Shown here: in pieces, positions 45,164 through 53,925 of the stretch
Layout of the letters: each line of letters opens with the position of its first letter
Position numbering within the stretch: the first letter of the stretch is position 1
Source: RBG-16-66-20 sp035308765
Lineage (GTDB): Bacteria; Pseudomonadota; Gammaproteobacteria; Burkholderiales; SG8-39
Direction: 5' to 3'
Length of the DNA: 64,000 bases
Assembly (NCBI GenBank): GCA_035308765.1
Contig: DATGGA010000040.1
Location: 1 to 64,000 of the forward strand
Notes under the pieces: generated by a model
Told to the model about the DNA's origin: nothing
Databases searched by the model: none
The model's input: only the letters and a program-made list of their open reading frames with translations
Translations under genes and position numbers: made by a program

Positions 45164-46540
45164 ATGAGATTGCTGCTGGCGGCGGGGCTCTTTTTCTTCG
45201 GCGTCGCCCAAGCCCAGGCGCCGGTGCCTGCCACTCCTGCATCTTCAACCGCGTCGCCGGCGGTGCAGGGTCAGGTGGGCGCGCCGCGACAGACTGCGCG
45301 GCAGCCGCAGCGCATCGTGCTGGTGGACCGCATCGTCGCCGTCGTCGGCAAGGAGGTGATCACGGCGTCGGAACTCGCCGCGCGCCGGGCGTTTGCCGAG
45401 CGGGAGTTGCGGCGTCAGGGCACGCCGCTGCCGGAGAGCAGCGTTCTCGAGCGCCAGGTGCTCGACCGCCTGATCCTCGACAAGGCGCAGTTGCAGCTGG
45501 CTGCGGAAAACGGCATCCGGGTCGAGGAGATCCAGCTCGACCGCGCGCTGGAGCGCATCGCGGACAACAACAAGATGTCGCTGCCCGCGTTCCGCGTGGC
45601 GCTGGAGAAGGACGGCGTCCCGTTCGACAAATTCCGCGATGAAGTGCGCGAGCAGATCGAGATGCAGAGGTTGCGGGAACGCGAGGTCGACGACCGCATC
45701 GAGGTGAGCGACGGCGAAATCGACCAATATCTTGCCGAGGCCCAGAGTACCAGCGGCGCGCGCAACGAATACAACCTCGCGCACATCCTGGTGCGCCTGC
45801 CGGACCAGGCGAGCCCGGAACAGATCGACCAGGGACGGACGAAGGCCGAGAAAGCGCGCGCCGAACTGCTGTCGGGGGTGGAGTTCGCCAAGGTCGCGGC
45901 CGGCTTCTCGGATGCACCCGACGCGCTGCAGGGCGGGGCGATGGGCTGGCGCTCCGAGGACCGCCTGCCCGAGATATTCGCGGCCGCCGTGAAAGGCATG
46001 AAAACGGGCGAGACCAGCGCAGTGCTGCGCAGCCCCGGCGGCTTTCACGTCCTGCGGCTGGTCGAGCGCCGCGGCGTGGAAGAGGGCGCGCCGGTGGAGC
46101 AGACCCACGCGCGGCACATTCTGATACGGACCAACGAACTCGTGTCCGAAGCCGACGCGCAGCGCAGGCTGGCCGACATACGCGAGCGCATCGTCACCGG
46201 TGGCGCGGATTTCGCCGAGATGGCGCGCAAGTACTCGGCGGACGGCAGCGCTTCGCGCGGCGGCGACCTGGACTGGCTGCTGCCCGGGGATACGGTGGGC
46301 GAGTTCGAGCGCGCCATGAACGCGCTCAAGCCGGGCGAGATCAGCCAGCCGTTCAAGTCGCCCTTCGGCTGGCACCTGGTGCAGGTGCTCGAACGCCGCT
46401 CCGGCGGCATGACGCAGGACCGCAGGCGCGTGCAGGCCCGCATGGCGCTCAGGGAGCGCAAGGCGGACGAGGCCTACCAGGAGTGGCTGCGCCAGCTGCG
46501 CGACCGCACCTACGTCGAATTACGCCTCGAGGACAAGTGA
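45164..46540 (+). CDS. surA: Periplasmic chaperone/prolyl isomerase SurA
   Basis: A 458-residue periplasmic chaperone for outer-membrane proteins, including LptD. The signal peptide is residues 1-18 (FFFGVAQAQ). A SurA N-terminal domain follows (about 50-190: VDRIVAVVGKEVITASEL). Two parvulin domains have cores around YNLAHILVRLP and THARHILIRTN, and a C-terminal helix ends the protein. Relative to E. coli (428) it has an extra Ala/Pro/Gln-rich stretch after the signal peptide. It starts 10 bp after lptD. Confidence 0.95.
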   Translation: MRLLLAAGLFFFGVAQAQAPVPATPASSTASPAVQGQVGAPRQTARQPQRIVLVDRIVAVVGKEVITASELAARRAFAERELRRQGTPLPESSVLERQVLDRLILDKAQLQLAAENGIRVEEIQLDRALERIADNNKMSLPAFRVALEKDGVPFDKFRDEVREQIEMQRLREREVDDRIEVSDGEIDQYLAEAQSTSGARNEYNLAHILVRLPDQASPEQIDQGRTKAEKARAELLSGVEFAKVAAGFSDAPDALQGGAMGWRSEDRLPEIFAAAVKGMKTGETSAVLRSPGGFHVLRLVERRGVEEGAPVEQTHARHILIRTNELVSEADAQRRLADIRERIVTGGADFAEMARKYSADGSASRGGDLDWLLPGDTVGEFERAMNALKPGEISQPFKSPFGWHLVQVLERRSGGMTQDRRRVQARMALRERKADEAYQEWLRQLRDRTYVELRLEDK

Positions 46541-46559
46541 GGCCGCGCAAGCGAAGCGA

Positions 46560-47321
46560 ATGAAAACGCGCAAGCGTTTTGGCCAGCATTTCCTGCACGA
46601 CCCCGGAATTCTCAAGCGCATCCTGGATGCCGTTGCGCCATCGGGCGGCGACGCCGTCGTCGAGATCGGCCCCGGCGAAGGCGCTCTGACCCGGCCGCTG
46701 CTCGAGCGCATCGGACACCTGACCGCGATCGAGATCGACCGCGATCTCGCGGCCGGGCTCTCGCAGGAATTTTCTTCCCGGGAACTGACCGTCGTGACCG
46801 CGGACGCGCTCGGCTACGATTTTTCGTCTTTTCCGGCGGACCTGCGGATCGTCGGCAACCTTCCCTACAACATCTCGACGCCGATCCTGTTCCATCTCTC
46901 GCGCCATGCCGACCGGGTGCGCGACATGCACTTCATGCTGCAGCGGGAAGTCGTCGAGCGGATGGTGGCGAAGCCGTCCACGCCCGAATACGGCCGGCTA
47001 TCGGTGATGCTGCAGACGCGTTTCAGCATGAAGAAACTGTTCAATGTCTCGCCCGGCGCTTTCCGTCCGCCGCCCAAGGTGGACTCGGCCGTGGTGCGCC
47101 TGGTCCCGCTCGGGGAAAAGATCAAGTTCGACGCGGAGGTGCTGGAGAAAGTCGTGCGCGAGGCGTTCAGCGCGCGGCGCAAGACCTTGCGCAATGCCTT
47201 GCCGCTCGCGCCGCAGGACTACGAAGAACTCGGGATCGATCCGAAACTCAGGCCGGAAAACCTCTCGCCCGGGGACTACGTGCGCATTGCGCAGCGCATC
47301 AGCGCTCGAGTATCGCGGTGA
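46560..47321 (+). CDS. rsmA: 16S rRNA dimethyladenosine transferase RsmA (KsgA)
   Basis: A 253-residue SAM-dependent enzyme that dimethylates A1518 and A1519 of 16S rRNA during 30S maturation. The N-terminus RKRFGQHFLHDP, SAM-binding VEIGPGEGALT, catalytic NLPYN and AFRPPPKVDSAVV are all present. pdxA, which lies between surA and rsmA in E. coli, is absent here. Its 3' end overlaps the convergent thiolase gene by 23 bp. Confidence 0.96.
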   Translation: MKTRKRFGQHFLHDPGILKRILDAVAPSGGDAVVEIGPGEGALTRPLLERIGHLTAIEIDRDLAAGLSQEFSSRELTVVTADALGYDFSSFPADLRIVGNLPYNISTPILFHLSRHADRVRDMHFMLQREVVERMVAKPSTPEYGRLSVMLQTRFSMKKLFNVSPGAFRPPPKVDSAVVRLVPLGEKIKFDAEVLEKVVREAFSARRKTLRNALPLAPQDYEELGIDPKLRPENLSPGDYVRIAQRISARVSR

Positions 47322-48588
47322 CGCCCATGCCGCCCGCGGTGCAGATGGAAATAAGGCCGCGGCCGCTGCCCCTTTGCTCGAGTTCCTTCGCCAAGGTCGC
47401 CACGATCCGGGTGCCGGTGGCAGCGAAAGGATGGCCCAGCGCCACGCTGCTGCCAACGGGATTCATTTTGGCGCGGTCGATCGCGCCCAGCGGCGCCTTG
47501 CGGCCGAGCTTCGCCCGGCAATAGTCTTCCGATTCCCAGGCCTTCAGCGTGCATAGCACCTGCGCGGCGAAGGCTTCGTGGATTTCGTAGATGTCGAAGT
47601 CCTGCAGCGCGATGCCGGCGCGATCCAGCATCTGCGGCACGGCATAGGTCGGCGCCATGAGCAGGCCTTCGCGCGGGCCCTTCATGCCGACATAGTCCAC
47701 GGCGGCGACTGCGTAATCGACGAAGCGCGCCTGGATCGGCAGGCTTCGTGCACGTGCCCAGTCCTCCGACGCGAGCAGCACGCAGGAGGCGCCGTCGGTG
47801 AGCGGCGTGCTGTTGGCGGCGGTGAGCGTGCCGGCAGCGCTGCGGTCGAACGCGGGCTTCAGCTTGGCCATCGCCTCGATGCTTGCGTCGTCGCGCAGAT
47901 TGTTGTCGCGCTTGAGGCCGCCGTAAGGAACGACGAGGTCGTCATAGAAGCCCGCATTCCACGCCGCGGAGCCCTTGTTGTGGCTGGCGAGCGCGAGTTC
48001 GTCCTGCGCCTGGCGGCCGATCTGCCATTCCTTTGCCATGAGTTCGGTGTGCTCGCCCATGGACATGCCGGTGCGCGGCTCGGAGACGCCGGGAAACGAG
48101 GGTTTGAGGTGCCTTGGCCGCAGCTTGAGCCAGGGCGAAAGCCGGCCGCCCAGCGACCTGGCCCGCGAGCTCTCCAGGACGATCTGTTGCAGGCCGCGGC
48201 TGTAGACGATCGGCACGTCGCTCGCGGTATCCACGCCGCCCGCGATGGCGCAGTCGATTTCGCCCAGGGCGATGCGCTGCGCGAGCTGCGCGGTCGTCGT
48301 GAGGCTGGTGCCGCAGGCGCGCTGCAGGTCGTAGGCGGGCGTATGCGGATCGAGGCCGCTGCCGAGCGCCGCTTCGCGCGCCAGGTTCCAGTCGCGCGCA
48401 TGCTTGATGACCGCGCCGGCGGCGACTTCGCCGAGAATCTCGCCCTTGAGATTGAACCGATCCACCAGCGCCTTGAGAGCCGCGGTGAGCATTTCCTGGT
48501 TGCCGATTGTCGCGTAGGCGGTGTTGCTGCGGGCGAAGGGGATGCGGGTGCCCCCGACGACCACTGCATTGCGGGTGGTTTTGTTCAC
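47299..48588 (-). CDS. Acetyl-CoA acyltransferase (thiolase, FadI-like)
   Basis: A 429-residue thiolase that cleaves or condenses acyl-CoA with CoA. The acylated nucleophile is Cys92 in LQRACGTSLTTTAQLA. The catalytic His is in EIHEAFA, GHPFAATGTRI is present, and the second Cys is in SICTAGGMGVTAI. The length and TGMSMGEHTELMAKEW block fit the FadI (trifunctional beta) subgroup. The start is GTG 48588, which overlaps the gloA stop (GTGA); the frame stays open far upstream but that sequence is gloA in another phase. No FadJ partner is nearby. Confidence 0.9.
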   Translation of the reverse strand: MNKTTRNAVVVGGTRIPFARSNTAYATIGNQEMLTAALKALVDRFNLKGEILGEVAAGAVIKHARDWNLAREAALGSGLDPHTPAYDLQRACGTSLTTTAQLAQRIALGEIDCAIAGGVDTASDVPIVYSRGLQQIVLESSRARSLGGRLSPWLKLRPRHLKPSFPGVSEPRTGMSMGEHTELMAKEWQIGRQAQDELALASHNKGSAAWNAGFYDDLVVPYGGLKRDNNLRDDASIEAMAKLKPAFDRSAAGTLTAANSTPLTDGASCVLLASEDWARARSLPIQARFVDYAVAAVDYVGMKGPREGLLMAPTYAVPQMLDRAGIALQDFDIYEIHEAFAAQVLCTLKAWESEDYCRAKLGRKAPLGAIDRAKMNPVGSSVALGHPFAATGTRIVATLAKELEQRGSGRGLISICTAGGMGVTAILER

Positions 48589-48968
48589 TTGTGCTCGATG
48601 AACTCGATCTTGTAGCCGTCGGGGTCCTGCACGAAGGCGATCACCGTGGTGCCGCCCTTGACCGGGCCGGCCTCGCGGGTCACGGTGCCGCCCTTGCTGC
48701 GGACGGCTTCGCAGGCCTTCGCGACGTCGGGGAATTCGAGGGCGATGTGGCCGAAGGCGGAGCCAAGGTCGTATTTTTCCGTGCCGTAGTTGTAGGTCAG
48801 TTCCAGCACCGCGGCCTTGTCCTCGCTGTCGTAGCCGACGAAGGCGAGCGAATATTTCTGCTCGGGCCGGTCGGTGGTGCGCAGCAGTTTCATGCCGAGC
48901 ACCTCGGTGTAGAACTTCACGGAGCGCTCGAGGTTGCCGACCCGGAGCATGGTATGAAGGAGTCTCAT
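48585..48968 (-). CDS. gloA: Lactoylglutathione lyase (glyoxalase I)
   Basis: A 127-residue VOC-fold metalloenzyme that converts the methylglyoxal-glutathione hemithioacetal to S-lactoylglutathione. The four metal ligands are at the same numbers as in E. coli GloA: His5, Glu56 (AVLELTY), His74 (FGHIALE) and Glu122 (KIEFIEHK). The short form without the yeast-type insertion suggests a Ni/Co-dependent enzyme. The start at ATG 48968 gives MRLLHTMLRVGNLERS. Confidence 0.96.
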   Translation of the reverse strand: MRLLHTMLRVGNLERSVKFYTEVLGMKLLRTTDRPEQKYSLAFVGYDSEDKAAVLELTYNYGTEKYDLGSAFGHIALEFPDVAKACEAVRSKGGTVTREAGPVKGGTTVIAFVQDPDGYKIEFIEHK

Positions 48969-48976
48969 CGTCGTCC

Positions 48977-49768
48977 TCAAATTCTGGGAATGGTTGCGGC
49001 GTCGTGTTCGATGCGTTCGCGCGCTTCGCGCCAGTGAGGATACAGCCATTCGACCAGCGCCCAGAAGCGCTCCGAGTGGTTGAGTTCGACGAGGTGCGCG
49101 ACTTCGTGGGCCACCACGTAGTCGGCCAGTTCCGGATCGAGGTGCACCAGCCGCCAGGAGAGGCGAATACGCCCGCTGGCCATGCACACGCCCCACTGCG
49201 TGCGGGCATTCGAGAGCTTCAGGGGCGGCGGCGGCAGGCTGACGCGCGCCGCGTAGTGCGCCACGCGCGGTGCCAGCATCTCCAGGGCGCGGGATTTCAG
49301 CCAGCGCAGCAGCAGCGCGCGCACCGCCCCCCTGCGGTGCGGCTCGGGGGTGGCGATATGCAGTTCCGTTTCAATGAGGCCTACCGCGCGTTTTGCCTGC
49401 GACACGACCAGCACGACTTCCCGTCCATGCAAGGGAAGGGACTCGCCGCTCTCGCCGAACAGCGGGCGCGGCTTGCCAGCGGCCGCTCGGGCCTGGAGCT
49501 TGGCGAGTATCCAGCGCGACTTCTCGTGCAGAAAGCCTTCGATCTCGCGCCAGGGCGCGCGCATCGGCGCCGCGACAGAGAGGCCGTGTTCGTCGATCCT
49601 GATGCCGATGGTGCGGCGCTGCCTGCGCTCGAAGCGGTATTCGACCGCCTGCCCGGCGAGCAGCACATGGCGCAGCGGCGCCGCGCCCTCCGGCGCCGGT
49701 TCGTCGAACAGCGCCAGCTGTCCTGACCCCGCTAGCTGTCCAGCGTCTTTTGCTGCGTCTCGATCCAC
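48977..49768 (-). CDS. YgjP-like zinc metallopeptidase (DUF45), start uncertain
   Basis: A metal-dependent hydrolase-like protein of the YgjP/DUF45 family, with HEVAHLVELNHSERFW (HExxH plus downstream His) and the upstream RTQWGVCMASGRIRLSWRLVHLDPEL block. Function in vivo is unknown. Family homology begins around GQLALFDEP, but no ATG lies near it. The GTG at 49768 (263 residues) is the best candidate, inside the 3' end of the acyltransferase gene with a GGAAA upstream. A shorter non-ATG start near 49720 is possible. It ends 8 bp before gloA. Confidence 0.8.
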   Translation of the reverse strand: MDRDAAKDAGQLAGSGQLALFDEPAPEGAAPLRHVLLAGQAVEYRFERRQRRTIGIRIDEHGLSVAAPMRAPWREIEGFLHEKSRWILAKLQARAAAGKPRPLFGESGESLPLHGREVVLVVSQAKRAVGLIETELHIATPEPHRRGAVRALLLRWLKSRALEMLAPRVAHYAARVSLPPPPLKLSNARTQWGVCMASGRIRLSWRLVHLDPELADYVVAHEVAHLVELNHSERFWALVEWLYPHWREARERIEHDAATIPRI

Positions 49769-50439
49769 TTTTCCGCCATCGCGTTGATCGTCTCCGGGTC
49801 GCGCCCGGCGCTGTCGATCGGCGGCCCGATCCGCACCTTCACCTCCCCTGGATACTTGAGGAAGGAATTGCGCGGCCAGACCCGCCCCGCATTGTGCGCT
49901 ACCGGCACTACGGCTGCACCGGCGTGCGCGGCGAGCCAGGCCCCGCCCAGCTGGTACCTGCGCGTTCTGCCGGGCGCGACGCGCGTGCCCTCCGGGAACA
50001 CCACCACCCAGAAGCCCTGCTCCAGGCGCTCCTTGCCGCGGCGCGCCATCTGCCGAAGCGCCGCCAGGCCGCGGCCGCGGTCGATCGCGATCGGGCTCAT
50101 CAGCGCCAGGCCCCAGCCGAAGAACGGGATCCACAGCAGCTCGCGCTTGAGCACGTGCACCTGCGGCGGGAAGATTTCCTGGAAGGCGAGGGTCTCCCAG
50201 GCCGACTGGTGCTTGGACAGGATCACCGACGGCACGCGCGGCAGGTGCTCGCGCCCCTCGATGCTCCAGCGGATGCCGCACAGGCCGCGCAGGCACCAGA
50301 GCATGAGCCGCGACCAGCCGGAGATGATGCGGTAGCGCGCCATGCGCGGCAGCGGCGCGCTGGCGATCGCGAGGAGGGCGTAGGGCGGGGTGAAAATCAG
50401 CAGCGCGAGCCAGAACAGGGCCGAGCGCACGATGGTCAT
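49732..50439 (-). CDS. plsC: 1-acyl-sn-glycerol-3-phosphate acyltransferase
   Basis: A 235-residue membrane acyltransferase that makes phosphatidic acid from lysophosphatidic acid. A hydrophobic helix at about 5-25 is followed by motif I KHQSAWETL (HX4E in place of HX4D), motif III FPEGTRVAPG and the VVPVAHNAG motif IV. The ATG at 50439 begins the family-like sequence MTIVRSALFWLALLIF; longer frames upstream lie in gmhB. It follows gmhB by 10 bp. It may be one of several PlsC paralogues, so the exact lipid is uncertain. Confidence 0.9.
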   Translation of the reverse strand: MTIVRSALFWLALLIFTPPYALLAIASAPLPRMARYRIISGWSRLMLWCLRGLCGIRWSIEGREHLPRVPSVILSKHQSAWETLAFQEIFPPQVHVLKRELLWIPFFGWGLALMSPIAIDRGRGLAALRQMARRGKERLEQGFWVVVFPEGTRVAPGRTRRYQLGGAWLAAHAGAAVVPVAHNAGRVWPRNSFLKYPGEVKVRIGPPIDSAGRDPETINAMAEKWIETQQKTLDS

Positions 50440-50449
50440 AAATGCGCAG

Positions 50450-50983
50450 TCATGGCGCCAGCCGCGCCGCGATTGCGGCCAGATCGGCGAAGACCTGCGT
50501 ACCCTGCGGCAGTCCGCCGGCATCGCGCGTCTTTTTCCCCTTGCCGGTGAGCACCAGATAGGGCTGCGCACCGACTGCGGCGGCGGCCTCCAGATCGCGC
50601 AGGGAATCGCCGATCATCGGCACGCCCTCCAGTTCGACGTTGAGGCGCGCGCCGATTTCCCTGAGCAGGCCGGGCTTGGGCTTGCGGCACTCGCAGTTCG
50701 AATCGGCCGCGTGCGGGCAGAAAAAGATGGCGTCTATCCGCCCGCCCGCCTGGCCGACCGCGCGGTGCATCTCGCTGTGGATCGCGTTCAGCGTCGACAT
50801 GTCGAACAGGCCCCGCGCGATGCCCGACTGGTTGGTCGCCACCACGCAGCGCCAGCCGGCCTGCGTCAGGCGCGCTATCGCCTCAAGACTGCCCGGGATC
50901 GGCTTCCACTCCAAGGGTGACTTGATGTACTGCTCGCTGTCCTGGTTGATGGTGCCGTCGCGGTCAAGGATGACGAGCTTCAT
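50450..50983 (-). CDS. gmhB: D-glycero-beta-D-manno-heptose 1,7-bisphosphate 7-phosphatase
   Basis: A 177-residue HAD phosphatase in ADP-heptose synthesis for the LPS core. The nucleophile motif is LDRDGTINQD, motif II is VVATNQSGIARG, and the zinc-binding loop is CPHAADSNCECRKPKPG. GDSLRDLEAA gives motif IV. Its start overlaps the glyS stop by 4 bp, a gene order (glyS-gmhB-plsC) common in betaproteobacteria. Confidence 0.95.
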   Translation of the reverse strand: MKLVILDRDGTINQDSEQYIKSPLEWKPIPGSLEAIARLTQAGWRCVVATNQSGIARGLFDMSTLNAIHSEMHRAVGQAGGRIDAIFFCPHAADSNCECRKPKPGLLREIGARLNVELEGVPMIGDSLRDLEAAAAVGAQPYLVLTGKGKKTRDAGGLPQGTQVFADLAAIAARLAP

Positions 50984-53037
50984 TTTTCGATTGCGAGCTT
51001 GGAAATGTCTGCGACCTGATTCATGAATCCTTCAAGGCTGCGCAGCAAATCGAGCCTGCTATTTCGCAGTGAAGGATCATCCGCAAGCACTAGTACTTTG
51101 TCGAAAAAGTTGTCGACGGGTGTCTTAAATCTCGCGAGAGTCAGAAGTGCCTCTTTGTACTCAAGACGGGCAAAGTGTCCAACGATTTCCGGACCAAGCG
51201 TGTTCAAAGCGTTGAATAGCGCTGCTTCTTCTGGAGATTCCCAATTTCTTTGCTTGATGGCGTTTCCGTCCGTAGGAGGAGCATTCTTCAGCAGATTGCG
51301 AATGCGTTTGTTGGCAGCTGCGAGACTCTTTGCTTCGGAAAGGGCTCCAAATACCTTTACAGCGTTGACCCGATCTAAAACAAGGTCTACTCGTTCAGGA
51401 TTCTGACTCAGAACAGCTTCAATTTCGTTTGTGGAAAAACTCTTGTCGCGCAAATAACTGCGAAGTCGTTCCAGAACGAAATCGTAGACATCAGCGCGGA
51501 TTTTTTCGGGAATTTTTCCTTTCCCAAAGGTTTCTGCCGCATCCGAAATGAGTTTCGGAAGTTCAAGCGGTAAGCGTGCTTCGACTAGGATACGTGCTAT
51601 TCCGAGGGCGGCGCGCCGTAGTCCGTAGGGGTCTTTCTCGCCGGTCGGAGCTCCGCCGACCGAAAATATGCTGACAAGCGCGTCTAGCTTGTCGGCGAGT
51701 GCGACCGCGCAGGCGATCGGGCCCTCGGGAAGGCGGTCGCCCGCGAAGCGCGGGCGGTAATGCGCTTCGATCGCATCCGCGACGGCTACGGGTTCCTTGT
51801 CATGCAGCGCGTAGTAGCGCCCCATGATGCCCTGCAGTTCCGGGAACTCTCCCACCATGCCGGTGAGCAGGTCCGCCTTGGCGAGTTCCGCGGCGCGCTC
51901 GGCCTGCAGAGCGTCCGCACCGAGTGCGCGCGCGATCTTTCCGGCCAGCAGCTTGACGCGCTGCACGCGGTCGAGCTGGCTGCCGAGCTTGTTGTGATAA
52001 ACCACCTTGGCGAGCAGCGAGATACGGTCTTCGAGCCGCTGTTTGCGGTCCTGGTTGTAGAAGAAGCGCGCATCCTCCAGCCGCGGCCGCACCACACGCT
52101 GGTTGCCGCCGATGAGGTGGCGCGGATCGGCGATTTTCATGTTCGACACGATGAGGAATTTGCCGGTCAGCTGTCCCTTCGCGTCGAACAGCGGGAAGTA
52201 TTTCTGGTTCTGCCGCATGGTGAGGATCAGGCATTCCTGCGGCACTTCGAGGAAGGCCTTGTCGAATTCGCCGACGTAGACGCTGGGATGCTCAACCAGC
52301 GCGGCCACTTCATCCAGTAGCGCTTGGTATTCGCCCAGGCTTGCGTTCTTCTTCTTTGCCTCAGCCTGCAGCAGTTTCTCGATTTCGACTTTTCGCTTGC
52401 TGAAATCAGCGACGACGTTTGCGGCCAGCAATTTCTGCTCGTATTCGTCTGCGTTCGCCAGGACGATCTCGCCCGAACTCATGAAGCGGTGGCCGTGTGT
52501 CTTGTTACCTGACTGCAAGCCGAGAACAGAGCCAGCGACGATCTTGGAACCATGCATCATCACCAGGCCATGTACCGGGCGGACAAACTGTGCTTCGCCC
52601 GAACCCCAGCGCATGATTTTCGGAATAGGCAGCGCTTTCAGCGCGGTTTCCACTTTGCCGGGCAGCACTTCGCCCAGTGCCTGTCCTTTAACTGACACGT
52701 GGGCAACGTAGATTTCGCCCTTCGGTCCTTGCTGCTTCTTCAAAGCCTCTACCGCAATGCCGTTCTTTTTTGCGAAACCGCTGACCGCCTGCGCTACAGC
52801 GGTGACCGGCGGCCCCTGGACATCGCGCTCTGAATCGGGCGAACGCTCTTTTGTTCCTGAGATCAGAACGGCGAGACGGCGGGGAGTGGCAAACGCGTCA
52901 GTCTTGCTGCGGTCGGCAAGGAATCCGCTTTTCTGCAGATCGGCAGACAGGGTAGAAGCAAAAACCTCGCTTAACGTCTTGAGTGACTTCGGCGGTAGTT
53001 CCTCGGTGAGCAGTTCGACCAGCAGCGTAGCTTCCAC
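50980..53037 (-). CDS. glyS: Glycyl-tRNA synthetase beta subunit
   Basis: A 685-residue tRNA-binding subunit of the alpha2beta2 glycyl-tRNA synthetase. The N-terminus is TLLVELLTEELPPKSL; later landmarks are VRPVHGLVMMHG, EHPSVYVGEF, LTMRQNQKYFPLFDAKG, and the C-terminal anticodon-binding DALR-like region. The frame is intact. Base composition is mosaic: hand counts of 60-base lines give 48% GC at 51121-51180, 42% at 51421-51480, 73% at 51721-51780 and 50% at 52381-52440. It directly abuts glyQ with no spacer. Confidence 0.96.
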   Translation of the reverse strand: MEATLLVELLTEELPPKSLKTLSEVFASTLSADLQKSGFLADRSKTDAFATPRRLAVLISGTKERSPDSERDVQGPPVTAVAQAVSGFAKKNGIAVEALKKQQGPKGEIYVAHVSVKGQALGEVLPGKVETALKALPIPKIMRWGSGEAQFVRPVHGLVMMHGSKIVAGSVLGLQSGNKTHGHRFMSSGEIVLANADEYEQKLLAANVVADFSKRKVEIEKLLQAEAKKKNASLGEYQALLDEVAALVEHPSVYVGEFDKAFLEVPQECLILTMRQNQKYFPLFDAKGQLTGKFLIVSNMKIADPRHLIGGNQRVVRPRLEDARFFYNQDRKQRLEDRISLLAKVVYHNKLGSQLDRVQRVKLLAGKIARALGADALQAERAAELAKADLLTGMVGEFPELQGIMGRYYALHDKEPVAVADAIEAHYRPRFAGDRLPEGPIACAVALADKLDALVSIFSVGGAPTGEKDPYGLRRAALGIARILVEARLPLELPKLISDAAETFGKGKIPEKIRADVYDFVLERLRSYLRDKSFSTNEIEAVLSQNPERVDLVLDRVNAVKVFGALSEAKSLAAANKRIRNLLKNAPPTDGNAIKQRNWESPEEAALFNALNTLGPEIVGHFARLEYKEALLTLARFKTPVDNFFDKVLVLADDPSLRNSRLDLLRSLEGFMNQVADISKLAIEK

Positions 53038-53913
<876 letters not shown>

Positions 53914-53925
53914 CGCGCGCAAATT

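Noticed and set aside
47299..49209. A continuous frame that could be read as a thiolase with a 200-residue N-terminal extension
   Set aside because: The extra sequence is gloA and the YgjP-like gene in another phase; thiolase homology starts exactly at the GTG at 48588, which overlaps the gloA stop.
50980..51700. An inserted mobile element in the low-GC part of glyS
   Set aside because: The reading frame and GlyS homology continue without interruption, and there are no inverted repeats or target duplications.
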